DNA of 64,000 bases. It comes from Kribbella albertanoniae. Its GTDB lineage: Bacteria > Actinomycetota > Actinomycetes > Propionibacteriales > Kribbellaceae. Where the stretch lies: contig NZ_SMKA01000007.1 of the NCBI RefSeq assembly GCF_004348455.1, forward strand, positions 1 through 64,000. Reading direction: 5' to 3'. This document shows positions 1-8,252 of the stretch, piece after piece. The stretch's first letter is position 1, and each line of letters opens with the position of its first letter. Both the position numbers and the translations under genes were made by a program. Below the pieces are notes generated by a model, which had not been told where the DNA came from, did not search any database, and worked only from the letters and a program-made list of their open reading frames with translations.

Positions 1-75
1 CCCTTCACCTTGTCCCTTCTCCCCTCGAAATTTCAGGGGAGAACCAGCACATTGAGGGGATATCCGGGCTCTTGC

Positions 76-219
76 TCGGTGTGCAGGTTCTGTACGGCGG
101 CGGTCGTGGTGGCGCGCGTCGCTCGGATGCGCCCGGTCTCCTACGGCGTCGGTGTGCGGGTTCTGTACGGCGGCGGTCGTGGTGGCGCGCGTCGCTCGGA
201 TGCGCCCGGTCTCCTACGG
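76..219. repeat. tandem duplication, 71-bp copies with 73-bp period
   Basis: Copies at 76-146 and 149-219 are nearly identical. I see one difference (A at 84, G at 157). The two-base gap gives a 73-bp period. The near-identity points to a recent duplication. No function is evident. Confidence 0.9.
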
Positions 220-300
220 TGGCGGTTGCCCGCCCCTGCGGCCGGTTTACAGATGGGTGTGGCTGGGCGAGCGCCTGGCTGGGCGAGCTGGCGAGGCCGG

Positions 301-370
301 CAGGCAGAGGCGGAGGTCGGCGGGCAGAGCTGGAGGCCAGCGGGCAGAGGTGGAGGTCGGCGGGCAGGGG
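301..370. repeat. 20-bp tandem repeat, 3.5 units
   Basis: Units start at 301, 321 and 341, and a half unit starts at 361. They approximate CGGGCAGAGGTGGAGGTCGG with few substitutions. They lie in the gene-free leftmost region. Confidence 0.85.
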
Positions 371-500
371 TCAACGAGGCTTGGGGCGGACGGGTTGTGG
401 TTGCTGCCGGTGGTGACGAGGCGTGTCGCGGACCCGTCGCGGGTGGTTCGAGGCAGCGCGGGTTGGTTGGGCGTGCTGTAAACGGCTGTCCGGGCGCGGC

Positions 501-542
501 TGGGGAGTCCTACCACCCGAAAACGACGGGCAGAACTCCCCA
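501..542. repeat. family C palindrome (CTCCCCA type)
   Basis: Inverted repeat with perfect 8-bp arms, TGGGGAGT at 501-508 and ACTCCCCA at 535-542. The arms resemble the 581-632 element and the CCCCAA palindromes near 61.8-61.9 kb. Confidence 0.7.
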
Positions 543-580
543 ACCCCCGCAGCAACCAGCCGAACAGCCGAACCGCGTAC

Positions 581-632
581 ACCAACTGGGGACCCCGGAC
601 ACCCGACCAGGTGTCCGAACTCCCCAGTTGGT
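581..632. repeat. family C palindrome, 12-bp arms
   Basis: ACCAACTGGGGA (581-592) is a perfect inverted match of TCCCCAGTTGGT (621-632), with a 28-base spacer. It could form a stem-loop in DNA or RNA. No gene flanks it closely, so an intrinsic terminator is unlikely. Confidence 0.8.
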
Positions 633-683
633 GACCGCAGTACGCCAGCTCACCTGCACGCGGCCCAGCAGAGCGCCGTACCG

Positions 684-732
684 CAACGTCCGAAGCACCC
701 GCACACCAGGCCCTCCGGATCGTCGGACGCTA
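684..732. repeat. family B palindrome, unit 1
   Basis: About 49 bp, with arms AACGTCCGA and TCGGACGCT. First of three neighbouring copies. The inner part keeps CCTCCGGATCG, shared in part with the next unit. Confidence 0.8.
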
Positions 733-747
733 ATCACCGCCCGGAGC

Positions 748-795
748 TAACGTCCGAAGGACACGCGCGCCTGGTCTCCGGATCGTCGGACGTTA
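748..795. repeat. family B palindrome, unit 2
   Basis: 48-bp element with perfect 10-bp arms, TAACGTCCGA (748-757) and TCGGACGTTA (786-795). The interior is close to unit 3 (GGAC, then a CGCGCGCCTGGT stretch). Confidence 0.85.
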
Positions 796-809
796 ATCAC
801 GGCCCCGGC

Positions 810-857
810 TAACGTCCGAAGGACGCGCGCGCCTGGTGTTCGGATCTTCGGACGTTG
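810..857. repeat. family B palindrome, unit 3
   Basis: 48-bp copy with left arm TAACGTCCGA and right arm TCGGACGTT. It sits 14 bp after unit 2. The same family recurs at 61.75 kb. Confidence 0.85.
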
Positions 858-1110
858 TGACGGGCAGGACGGGCACACGCCGGACAGGAGAACCAAGAAT
901 GAGGGGAGGAACGGGGGTCCGACGATGGAAGCAACGTTCATGCTGCCGCCGGGGTGGCGGTCCGTCGGCGCTTGCCATCCGCAGGGTGGGTTCACTCGAC
1001 GCGGCACGTCAAGCAGGGCGGGCTGGGCGGTTCCGGAGTTGTGTTCCTAACCACACCCTTACGCGAGGGGTGAGACGAGGGATGCCCAGGGGGCGACCGG
1101 GGAACGTACT

Positions 1111-1151
1111 CTGGGGTAGCCCCCCAGGCAGGGTTCGTTGCCGAACCCCGC
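1111..1151. promoter_or_regulatory. two adjacent hairpins in fabH-like leader
   Basis: CTGGGG(1111-1116)/CCCCAG(1122-1127) is followed by GCAGGGTTCG(1128-1137)/CGAACCCCGC(1142-1151) with one mismatch. They lie 42-82 bases before the fabH-like start. They could be a leader structure or a terminator for an upstream transcript. No run of T follows. Confidence 0.5.
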
Positions 1152-1192
1152 GCCCCCGCCCGGCATAGGCCGGAAGACCGCAGGAGCACCAG

Positions 1193-2131
1193 ATGTCCGG
1201 ATCCAAAGTTGTCGCGCTCGGCCACTACCAGCCGGAGCGAGTGCTCACCAACGCCGAGCTGGCGACCATGGTGGAGACCAACGACGAGTGGATCCAGAGT
1301 CGCGTCGGCATCAAGGAGCGCCGGATCGCGGCGCCGGACGAGCAGGTCGACGAGATGGCTTGGCGGGCTGCCGACAAGGCGCTGGCCAATGCCGGTATCG
1401 ACAGCAGCGAGATCGACTACGTCGTGGTCGCCACCTGTACGGCGATCGACCGCTCACCGAATATCGCCGCCCGGGTCGCCGCGCGGCTCGGCCTGGCGCA
1501 CCCGGCCGCCCTCGACATCAACACCGCCTGCTCGGGTTTCGCCTACGCGCTCGCGACCGCCGATCAGGCCATCCGGGCCGGCGCCGCGACGAAGGCGATC
1601 GTGATCGGCGTCGAGAAGCTGAGCGACTGGACCGACTGGACCGACCGCACAACTTGCGTGCTGATCGGTGACGGTGCCGGGGCGGCTGTGCTGGTCGCCA
1701 GCGACGAGCCGGAGGTCGGCCCGGTCGTCTGGGGTTCGGTGCCGGAGATGTCCGACGCCGTACGGATCGAGGGCCGCGAGGGGAAGTTCCAGCAGGCCGG
1801 GCTGAGTGTCTTCCGCTGGGCCACCACGCAGCTGCCGGAGATCGCTCAGCAGGTCTGCGAGAAGGCCGGACTGAAGCCCGAGGAGCTCGGCGGCGTCATC
1901 CTGCACCAGGCCAATCTGCGGATCATCGAGCCGCTGGCCAAGCGCCTCGGCGCGGTCAACGCGGTGGTCGCCAAGGACGTGGTCGAGTCCGGCAACACCT
2001 CCGCGGCGAGTATCCCGATCGCCTGGTCGAAGTTGGTCGAGAAGCGCGAGATTCCGTCCGGCGCGCCGGTGTTGTTGTTCGGATTCGGCGGCGGTCTCTC
2101 GTACGCCGGACAGGTCGTCCGTACCCCCTGA
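1193..2131 (+). CDS. beta-ketoacyl-ACP synthase III-like (FabH family)
   Basis: A 312-residue thiolase-fold synthase of the FabH type. Family members condense an acyl-CoA with malonyl-ACP to start fatty-acid or polyketide chains in the cytosol. The catalytic triad is visible: Cys113 in NTACSGFAYA, His238 in HQANLRI and Asn268 in SGNTSAASIP. The glycine-rich C-terminal FGFGGGLSYA is also typical. The ATG start has GCAGGAG nine bases upstream. It stands alone, with no acp, fabD or fabF beside it, so it is either the housekeeping FabH or a paralogue. The class is sure, the exact substrate is not. It occupies the place upstream of disA where radA sits in mycobacteria. Confidence 0.88.
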   Translation: MSGSKVVALGHYQPERVLTNAELATMVETNDEWIQSRVGIKERRIAAPDEQVDEMAWRAADKALANAGIDSSEIDYVVVATCTAIDRSPNIAARVAARLGLAHPAALDINTACSGFAYALATADQAIRAGAATKAIVIGVEKLSDWTDWTDRTTCVLIGDGAGAAVLVASDEPEVGPVVWGSVPEMSDAVRIEGREGKFQQAGLSVFRWATTQLPEIAQQVCEKAGLKPEELGGVILHQANLRIIEPLAKRLGAVNAVVAKDVVESGNTSAASIPIAWSKLVEKREIPSGAPVLLFGFGGGLSYAGQVVRTP

Positions 2132-2241
2132 CGCGGCAGGCGTCAACCGCTTCCGGAGCCCGTCCACGCGGGAATCCGGCATTGCACGGTCCAGATGCAC
2201 GAGCGCGTGCACGCGCAACTGCAAGTTCAACCGGACCGAGG

Positions 2242-2268
2242 GTCCCCGCGAAGGTGGTCCGCGGGGAC
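2242..2268. promoter_or_regulatory. hairpin between fabH-like gene and disA
   Basis: Perfect 9-bp stem GTCCCCGCG/CGCGGGGAC with a 9-base loop, 43 bases before the disA start. It may end the fabH-like transcript, although no T-tract follows. Confidence 0.45.
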
Positions 2269-2297
2269 TTAGCACCCATGACCCGCGGACAACCGCA

Positions 2298-2303
2298 TAG
2301 ACT
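2298..2303 (+). promoter_or_regulatory. -10 box for leaderless disA
   Basis: TAGACT (TANNNT) lies eight bases before the GTG of disA, and no Shine-Dalgarno sequence precedes that GTG. A transcript starting at or near the GTG fits both facts. Inferred from sequence only. Confidence 0.45.
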
Positions 2304-2311
2304 CACCTTCC

Positions 2312-3406
2312 GTGGCCCCGAACTCCGACAAGAACAGCACCGGCGCCCGGATGCGCGCGACCCTGATGGCAGTGGCACCCGGTACCGAACTGCGTGAAGG
2401 CCTGGAACGGATCCTGCGGGGCCGGACCGGCGCCCTACTCGTCCTGGGACACGACAAGGTCGTGGACTCGATCTCGACCGGCGGTTTCGAGATCGGCATC
2501 GAGTTCACCGCGACCGGTCTGCGCGAACTGAGCAAGATGGACGGCGCGATCGTGCTCGACCGCGATGCCACCAAGCTGATGCGGGCGGCCGTGCACCTGA
2601 TGCCGGACCCGTCGATCCAGACCGACGAGACCGGGACCAGGCACCGCACCGCCGACCGGGTCGCCCGGCAGACCGGCTTCCCGGTGATCTCGGTGTCGCA
2701 GTCCATGCACATCATCGCTTTGTACGTCGACGACCAGCGTTACGTACTCGAGGACTCCGGCGCGATTCTCTCCCGGGCGAACCAGGCGCTCGCCACCCTC
2801 GAGCGGTACAAGCTGCGTCTCGACGAGGTCTCCGGCACCCTGTCCGCGCTGGAGATCGAGGACCTGGTCACGGTTCGAGACGTGGCCGCGGTCGCGCAGC
2901 GGCTCGAGATGGTCCGCCGGATTGCCACCGAGATCGACGGCTACGTGGTCGAGCTCGGCACCGACGGCCGCCTGCTCACCCTCCAGCTGAACGAGTTGGT
3001 CGCCGGAGTCGCCGGTGAGCGTGAGCTCGTCGTCCGCGACTACCTCCCGCCGGCCAGCGGTCGCAAGGCCAAGACGGCGGACGACGTACTGCTCGAGCTG
3101 GACGCGGTCAGCCCGACCGACCTGCTCGACATCGGCCAGGTCGCCCGCGCCCTGCAGCTCGGCGGCGCCGAGCAGTTGGACGCCGCGGTCACCCCACGCG
3201 GCTACCGCCTGCTCGCCAAGGTCCCCCGCCTCCCTGGCGCCGTCATCGACCGCCTGATCGAGCACTTCGGCCACCTGCAGAAGCTCCTCGCCGCCAGCAT
3301 CGACGACCTCCAAACCGTCGAAGGCGTCGGCGAGAACCGCGCCCGCACAGTCCGCGAAGGCCTCTCCCGCCTAGCCGAGTCGAGCATCCTCGAGCGCTAC
3401 GTCTGA
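2312..3406 (+). CDS. disA: DNA integrity scanning protein DisA, diadenylate cyclase
   Basis: DisA makes cyclic di-AMP from two ATP and, in Bacillus, scans DNA for damage. The 364 residues contain the N-terminal DAC domain with DGA at 77-79 and GTRHR at 108-112 (both nucleotide-binding motifs intact). A helical linker follows, then a C-terminal helix-hairpin-helix segment ([16 protein letters not shown]). Length and layout match the actinobacterial family. The GTG start lacks a ribosome site but has a -10 box eight bases upstream, suggesting a leaderless mRNA. ATG at 2351 is a weaker alternative. The radA gene usually next to it is absent on both sides. Confidence 0.95.
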   Translation: MAPNSDKNSTGARMRATLMAVAPGTELREGLERILRGRTGALLVLGHDKVVDSISTGGFEIGIEFTATGLRELSKMDGAIVLDRDATKLMRAAVHLMPDPSIQTDETGTRHRTADRVARQTGFPVISVSQSMHIIALYVDDQRYVLEDSGAILSRANQALATLERYKLRLDEVSGTLSALEIEDLVTVRDVAAVAQRLEMVRRIATEIDGYVVELGTDGRLLTLQLNELVAGVAGERELVVRDYLPPASGRKAKTADDVLLELDAVSPTDLLDIGQVARALQLGGAEQLDAAVTPRGYRLLAKVPRLPGAVIDRLIEHFGHLQKLLAASIDDLQTVEGVGENRARTVREGLSRLAESSILERYV

Positions 3407-3415
3407 CCCGCGGTG

Positions 3416-4066
3416 TCAGGCGATGGTGAAGGCTTGCGAGACTGATTCGCGGCCGGAGAACTCGGCCTTGACCACGTAGGTCCCTGGCTTGGCCACCGGT
3501 TGTCCGGGGAGGCAGCCGGGGCCGGAGCGGTGTCCGTTCCAGACCACGGTGCTGGCAGCTTCTTTGCCCTTGGCAACGACTAGCGTGGCCTTCGGAATCG
3601 CTTGCCCACAATGGCCTGTGGTCCAGATCAGGTCCGCGCCGGAGGTGACCGAGACGGTCAGCGAGTCCGGCTCGACAGTTGCCTTGCACTCGTCAGAGAC
3701 GGCGTCCAACCGAACGACGAAGTTCAGCGCCGCGCCGGAGGTGACTCGGCGAGCAGCCGGCATCACCTCGACCCGGACATTCGACGCGGAGCACTTCACG
3801 TCCTCGGGCGGCGTCGTCTTCGAAGACTTCTCGGTCGGCTTGTCACTGGTCTTAGCGGTCGGCGTCTTCGACGGCTTGACCGACGGTTGTGGTGTCTGCG
3901 ACGTCTGCGGGTCGCCGACAGCCGCTGACTTCTTCGGGTCGCCACCACCGGGGAACAGCTGAAAGATCAGGAAGAACAGCAGCGCCAAGACGAACAACAC
4001 CAGTCCCCGACGGAACCAGTACACGCTGGCGGGCAGGTGCCCGACCGGATGGAGCAGGCTGCTCAT
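3416..4066 (-). CDS. membrane-anchored extracytoplasmic protein of unknown function
   Basis: 216 residues. One membrane helix near the N terminus (about 22-41, RRGLVLFVLALLFFLIF) is followed by a Pro/Ser/Thr/Lys-rich linker (about 48-88). An all-beta C-terminal domain with four cysteines, probably immunoglobulin-like and outside the cell, completes it. Rv3587c holds the same position between disA and mutY in M. tuberculosis, so it is probably the counterpart. Function is unknown. It is convergent with disA (9-base gap) and divergent from mutY across 23 bases. Confidence 0.75.
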   Translation of the reverse strand: MSSLLHPVGHLPASVYWFRRGLVLFVLALLFFLIFQLFPGGGDPKKSAAVGDPQTSQTPQPSVKPSKTPTAKTSDKPTEKSSKTTPPEDVKCSASNVRVEVMPAARRVTSGAALNFVVRLDAVSDECKATVEPDSLTVSVTSGADLIWTTGHCGQAIPKATLVVAKGKEAASTVVWNGHRSGPGCLPGQPVAKPGTYVVKAEFSGRESVSQAFTIA

Positions 4067-4089
4067 GCACGCACCCTAATATCGGCTCT
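4067..4089. promoter_or_regulatory. compact divergent promoter, two leaderless starts
   Basis: Only 23 bases separate the ATG of the membrane protein and the GTG of mutY. On the plus strand TAATAT (4077-4082) lies seven bases before GTG. On the minus strand TAGGGT lies six bases before ATG. Neither start has a Shine-Dalgarno sequence, so both mRNAs are probably leaderless. Confidence 0.5.
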
Positions 4090-4983
4090 GTGCTCTACCA
4101 GTCAGGCTCGCCGCTCGCCTCTCTCCACACCTCTGTTCTGGAGTGGTACGACGCCAACGCGCGCGTACTGCCGTGGCGGGATCCCGCAGCGGGTCCCTGG
4201 GCAGTCATGGTGAGCGAGTTCATGCTGCAGCAGACACCGGTCGCGCGCGTGCTCCCGGCGTACCAGAGGTGGTTGGAGCGGTGGCCGAAACCGGCAGACC
4301 TGGCCGCAGAGCCGCCAGGTGAGGCTGTGCGGGCCTGGGACCGGCTCGGGTACCCCCGACGCGCCCTGCGGCTGCACGCGGCAGCACAGGCGATCGTGGA
4401 GCGCCATGGTGGAGAGGTGCCGGACGACCACGCCGCACTGCTCGCTCTGCCCGGTGTTGGCACCTACACCGCCGCTGCGATCGCCTCGTTCGCGTTCGGG
4501 CAGCGGCACGCAGTCGTGGACACCAACGTCCGCCGAGTGCTCGCCAGAGCCCTCACCGGCGTCGCACAGCCGACCATCTCCCCCACTGCGGCCGACCAGC
4601 GCCTGGCCGTCACAGCGCTCCCGGAAGACGTCCGCACCGCCGCCCGCTGGGCAGTGGCGTCCATGGAGCTCGGTGCGCTGATCTGCACAGCCCGTACGCC
4701 GAGATGCGGCGACTGCCCGATCCGCAGCCAGTGCGCGTGGGTGCTGGCCGGCAGTCCGCCGTACGAGGGTCCGCCGCGCAAGGGCCAGACCTACGAAGGC
4801 ACCGACCGCCAAGTCCGGGGCCGGCTGCTCGCCGTCCTGCGCTCCGAGCACGGCGCCGTACCGAAGAAAGCACTCGACGCCTGCTGGCAGGACCACGTCC
4901 AACGCGAACGCGCCCTCGACGGCCTGGTAGCCGACGGCCTAGTCGAGCCGCTACCTCGCAACCAGTACCGGCTACCTACCTAA
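4090..4983 (+). CDS. mutY: A/G-specific adenine glycosylase MutY
   Basis: Removes adenine mispaired with 8-oxoguanine in base-excision repair. About 297 residues. The helix-hairpin-helix LPGVGTYTAAAI precedes VVDTNVRRVL, which carries the catalytic Asp. The [4Fe-4S] ligands follow the C-x6-C-x2-C-x5-C pattern in CTARTPRCGDCPIRSQC. The C-terminal 8-oxoG-recognition part is short, as in other actinobacteria. The frame stays open far upstream, but family alignment and the -10 box place the start at this GTG. disA and mutY being neighbours in many actinobacteria fits a shared DNA-damage theme. Confidence 0.93.
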   Translation: MLYQSGSPLASLHTSVLEWYDANARVLPWRDPAAGPWAVMVSEFMLQQTPVARVLPAYQRWLERWPKPADLAAEPPGEAVRAWDRLGYPRRALRLHAAAQAIVERHGGEVPDDHAALLALPGVGTYTAAAIASFAFGQRHAVVDTNVRRVLARALTGVAQPTISPTAADQRLAVTALPEDVRTAARWAVASMELGALICTARTPRCGDCPIRSQCAWVLAGSPPYEGPPRKGQTYEGTDRQVRGRLLAVLRSEHGAVPKKALDACWQDHVQRERALDGLVADGLVEPLPRNQYRLPT

Positions 4984-4997
4984 GCTGACCCACACGC

Positions 4998-5031
4998 AAA
5001 GGCCGGCTCGCACCAAGCGAGCCGGCCTTTT
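4998..5031. terminator. bidirectional terminator
   Basis: AAAGGCCGGCTCG/CGAGCCGGCCTTT is a 13-bp perfect stem with a 7-base loop, with T and A runs on the two strands. It sits between the convergent ends of mutY and the FilP-like gene. Confidence 0.9.
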
Positions 5032-5041
5032 GACGTCGTAC

Positions 5042-5992
5042 TTAGTTCTTCTTGCTGCCGGTGGTGGCTTCGGCGTCGTCGTCGGCCAGCAGGTCGAGCG
5101 GCATCGCGGGCTGGCCGGACAGCGTCGCCAGCATCTGGCGGACGTTGGTCAGCTGCGCGTTGATGCTGTCCCGGCGCTGCGTCGCGGCCGCGAGCTCGCG
5201 CTCGGACTCGGCGCGGATCCGCTCGGACTTGTCCTTCGCGGCGGCGACGATCTCCTGAGCCTGACGGTTCGCGTCGGCCAGCTGCTGCTGGGACAACCGC
5301 TCGGCCTCGGAACGCGACCGGTCGGCCTCCCGCTGCACCTGCGCAGCGCGGTCGGTGACGGCAGCCAGCTGCTGCTCGGCGAGCGCCGTACGGGCAGCGA
5401 ACTCCTGTTCGACCTTGCCCCGGCGCTCGGCCAGGGTGGTCTCGAAGGCGGCCGCGGCCTGTGCGGACTTCGCACGCTCCTGCTCGTAGAGAGCCTGCGC
5501 CTCAGACCGGCGGGCGGTCGCGTCGCGCTCGGCCTCGTCGCGCATGTCGTCGGCCTGGGTGCGGGCCTCCTCGAGGATGCGAGCGGCCTCCGCGTCCACC
5601 TCGCTCTTCCAGTCCAGGGAGTACTGCTCGGCCTCCTTGCGGACCTTCTTCGCGTGCGACTCACCGTCGGCGACGATCGCCTCGGCGTCGGTCCGCGCAC
5701 GGGTCACCAGGTCGCGGGCCTCGTCATCGGCCAGCGACAGGATCTTCGCGACCCGCTCACCGAACTCGGTGAACGTCGGGGCACGGTCCTTGTTGTCCTC
5801 CTGGGCGGAGATAACGGCCGATTCCGCGGCGTCGGTGCGCTGCTGGAGCTCCTGGACGTGCCGCTGGAGCTGCTCGGACTGCTGCTGCAGAGCGGTCAGC
5901 GAGGTGGTCAGCTCACGGATGTGCTGATCCACCTGAGCGGGCTCGTAGCCACGCAGAACGGTACGGAACGGGGTTGGGCTTTCACTGCTCAT
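5042..5992 (-). CDS. FilP-like DivIVA-family coiled-coil protein
   Basis: 316 residues. A short DivIVA-type N-terminal motif (FRTVLRGYEPAQVDQHIREL, residues 9-28) is followed by an almost unbroken Ala/Glu/Arg/Gln coiled coil to about residue 285 and an acidic tail. Streptomyces FilP is similar in size and lies beside scy. There it forms cytoskeletal filaments that stiffen the hyphal tip. The gene lies 72 bases downstream of the Scy-like gene on the same strand, so the pair is probably an operon. The assignment rests on layout and position. Low-complexity coiled coils align by chance easily. Confidence 0.75.
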   Translation of the reverse strand: MSSESPTPFRTVLRGYEPAQVDQHIRELTTSLTALQQQSEQLQRHVQELQQRTDAAESAVISAQEDNKDRAPTFTEFGERVAKILSLADDEARDLVTRARTDAEAIVADGESHAKKVRKEAEQYSLDWKSEVDAEAARILEEARTQADDMRDEAERDATARRSEAQALYEQERAKSAQAAAAFETTLAERRGKVEQEFAARTALAEQQLAAVTDRAAQVQREADRSRSEAERLSQQQLADANRQAQEIVAAAKDKSERIRAESERELAAATQRRDSINAQLTNVRQMLATLSGQPAMPLDLLADDDAEATTGSKKN

Positions 5993-6064
5993 GTTTTCCG
6001 ATACTCACTTCGATGGGTGGGTGGATCACACATTGTCACTGACAAGGATCTGACTGTCACGTCC

Positions 6065-8164
6065 TCATCCTGATTCCCCCGTGGAACCCTCACTGGAAGA
6101 CATTCCACCACCTGGGCGGAACCCCGGTACAGCGAGTGCCTCGATCACACCCGAAAGCTGGGTGAGCTCCTTGGTGATCTCGTCGCGGCGCTGATTGAGT
6201 GCCGCGACCCTCGCCTCGGCATCGGCGAGTAGTTTACGGGCCTGCGCGCGCAGTTCGTCCGCATGCTCGCGGGCCTGGGCCTCGAGCTGCTGAGCTTCGG
6301 CGCGGGACTTGCGAATCAGCTCATGCGACTGACGCTGGGCGTCGGCGAGATCCTTGGCCGCGCGTTCGCGCAGAACCTGGGTGCTGGACTGGGCTTCGGT
6401 CTCGCGGCGGGTGGCCCGGTCGACGATCTCCTTGGCCTCGAGCTCGGCCGCGGCCTTCACCCGATCGGCCCGGGCCTGCGCCTGCGCGGTCACCTTCTCG
6501 GCCTCGTGGCGCGCCGTCGACAGGGTCGCCTCGGCCTGCGAGGAGGCGGAATCCAAGGTGTGCTCGGCGAGCGCGGTGAGTTCGGCGTTCTCCTTGGCGA
6601 TCGCTTCCTGGGTCTGCTTGAGCCGGCTGGTCGAGCGGCTGACGACGCGGCGCAGATGCGCCCGCTTCTGCAGCAGCAACTCACTGGCCTGCGCAGCGGC
6701 CTTCTCGCGAATGCTCTGCGCCTCGGCCTCGGCGGTACCGATCAGGTCGTCAACGGTCTTCTTGCTCCACAGCGTCTGCTTCTCGGCCTCGGCCAGCGCC
6801 GTCTCGGCCGCCTTGTTCGCCTCGTCGACGATCCGCTGGGCTTCGCCAGTCGCATTGCGACGGTCGGCCTCGATCGAGTCGACGACCAGCTTGGCCTGGG
6901 CCCGCGCGTCGGCCATCAGCCGCTCGTTGGACAGCTCGGCCTCGGCCTTGCGCTCGGCGATCTCGGCCATCGCCTCGGCCCGGACCTTGTCGATTTCCAG
7001 CGAGATCGCGGCGAGTTTGGCCCGCTCGGTCTCCTCGAGCTCGGCCGTCCGGCGCTCCAGCTCGGCCCGGTTCTCGCCGCGCAACCGCTCGATCTCGGCA
7101 TGCGCCGCGGCGATCTGGACCCGCGACTTCTCCCGGGCTGCCTCGACCTCGCGCTCGACCGCGGCCCGCAGCTGGGCGGCCTCGCTCTCGGAGCGAGCGA
7201 TCAGCTCCGCCTCGTTCTGTACGGCGGCCTGCGACACCAGCGCGGCCTGCTCACCGGCATCGGCCACCAGCTGCTGTGCCTCGCGGCCGGCCCGGTCGAC
7301 CATCAGCTCGGCCGCTTCACGCGCCTCGCGGGCCGCCACCAGCAGCTCGTCGGCCTCGTCCTTCACCCGAGCGGCCTCGGACTCGGAGCTTTCCTTCAAC
7401 CGGGCAGCCGCAGATTCAGCCTCGTGCTTGACCCGGGCGGCCTCGGACTCGGCCTCGGCCTTCACCCGGGCGGCTTCGGCCTCGGCACCCTGGATCCGGC
7501 GGTCGGCCGCGGCCTGCGACTCGGCCCGCAGCTGGTCGGCTGCCGCCTGGCTCTCGGTTCGCAACTGCTCGGCGGCCGTTTCGGAGTCGTGGCGCCGCTT
7601 GGCCACTTCGTCCGCGACCGTCGCGCGCAGTTGCTCGGCCGCGTGTTCGGCCCCTGCGGTCATCCGCTCGGCGAGGGTCGTTGCCTCGGATCGGACGCGC
7701 TCCGCCTCGGCCGTCGACTCGGCTCGGAGCTTCTCGGCCGCCTCCGCCGCCTCACGCCGTACCCGGTCGGCCTCGGCGGTGGACTCCGCCTGCAGCCGCT
7801 CAGCGGCCTCCTGGGCCTCGGACCGGACGCGTTCTGCCTCGGTCTCGGACTCGACGCGCAGCTGCTCGGCCGCGCGATCGGCGTCGTTGAGCAGGCGCTG
7901 CGCCGAGGAGGTGGCGTCCGCCCGCAGCTTCTGGGCCGCTGCCTCGGCCGCGGCCCGGAGCTGCTCGGTCTCGGTCCGGGCGCGCTCGGCCTCCTCGCGG
8001 GCCAGGTCGTTCTCGTACTCCGCCTGCTCGCGCAGGGTGTCCGCGATCCGCTGGGCCCGCTCGAGCACCCCGCCCGCTTGCCGCACACCAAAGGAACCGG
8101 TGTCGACGACCGGTTCCTGGGTCAGGGGCAGACGCGGCGCGTCCATGCGACGAGATGATTCCAT
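6065..8164 (-). CDS. Scy-like polarity coiled-coil protein, short form
   Basis: About 699 residues, nearly all coiled coil. Hendecad (11-residue) repeats are clear at about 75-275, for example successive EAARVKAEAES, EAARVKHEAES and AAARLKESSES units. Streptomyces Scy is a hendecad scaffold of roughly 1,300 residues that gathers DivIVA and FilP at hyphal tips. This protein is about half that length. The start is the ATG at 8164 with GAAAGGGGG upstream. The frame stays open further upstream, but that part lies in the divergent neighbour. It is transcribed with the FilP-like gene. Role in polar growth is inferred. Confidence 0.7.
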   Translation of the reverse strand: MESSRRMDAPRLPLTQEPVVDTGSFGVRQAGGVLERAQRIADTLREQAEYENDLAREEAERARTETEQLRAAAEAAAQKLRADATSSAQRLLNDADRAAEQLRVESETEAERVRSEAQEAAERLQAESTAEADRVRREAAEAAEKLRAESTAEAERVRSEATTLAERMTAGAEHAAEQLRATVADEVAKRRHDSETAAEQLRTESQAAADQLRAESQAAADRRIQGAEAEAARVKAEAESEAARVKHEAESAAARLKESSESEAARVKDEADELLVAAREAREAAELMVDRAGREAQQLVADAGEQAALVSQAAVQNEAELIARSESEAAQLRAAVEREVEAAREKSRVQIAAAHAEIERLRGENRAELERRTAELEETERAKLAAISLEIDKVRAEAMAEIAERKAEAELSNERLMADARAQAKLVVDSIEADRRNATGEAQRIVDEANKAAETALAEAEKQTLWSKKTVDDLIGTAEAEAQSIREKAAAQASELLLQKRAHLRRVVSRSTSRLKQTQEAIAKENAELTALAEHTLDSASSQAEATLSTARHEAEKVTAQAQARADRVKAAAELEAKEIVDRATRRETEAQSSTQVLRERAAKDLADAQRQSHELIRKSRAEAQQLEAQAREHADELRAQARKLLADAEARVAALNQRRDEITKELTQLSGVIEALAVPGFRPGGGMSSSEGSTGESG

Positions 8165-8252
8165 CCTCGGCCCCCTTTCCGACAGTCCGGGCTCCATCAA
8201 CGTGGTCACAGGGTTACAACGCGGTACAGGGGTGCGAGGTAACTTCTTTTTC

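Larger units (their letters stand above)
1..1192. other. gene-free region with repeats
   Basis: I find no credible protein gene here. Every long open frame is very rich in Arg, Gly and Pro, matches no family and crosses repeats. The stretch holds a 73-bp-period tandem duplication, a 20-bp tandem repeat, two families of spaced palindromes and a pair of hairpins just before the fabH-like gene. Most of it reads as intergenic repeat sequence. A gene starting left of the window could end here, but I see no sign of one. Confidence 0.6.

Noticed and set aside
10-812. Several overlapping open frames of 75-246 codons on both strands
   Set aside because: Composition is dominated by Arg, Gly and Pro, they run through tandem repeats, and none shows a domain or ribosome site.
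6263-8158. Long plus-strand frames opposite the Scy-like gene, including an upstream extension of the propeller gene
   Set aside because: The repeated heptad/hendecad codons keep all frames open. The propeller protein has a good start at 8253 after the divergent gap.
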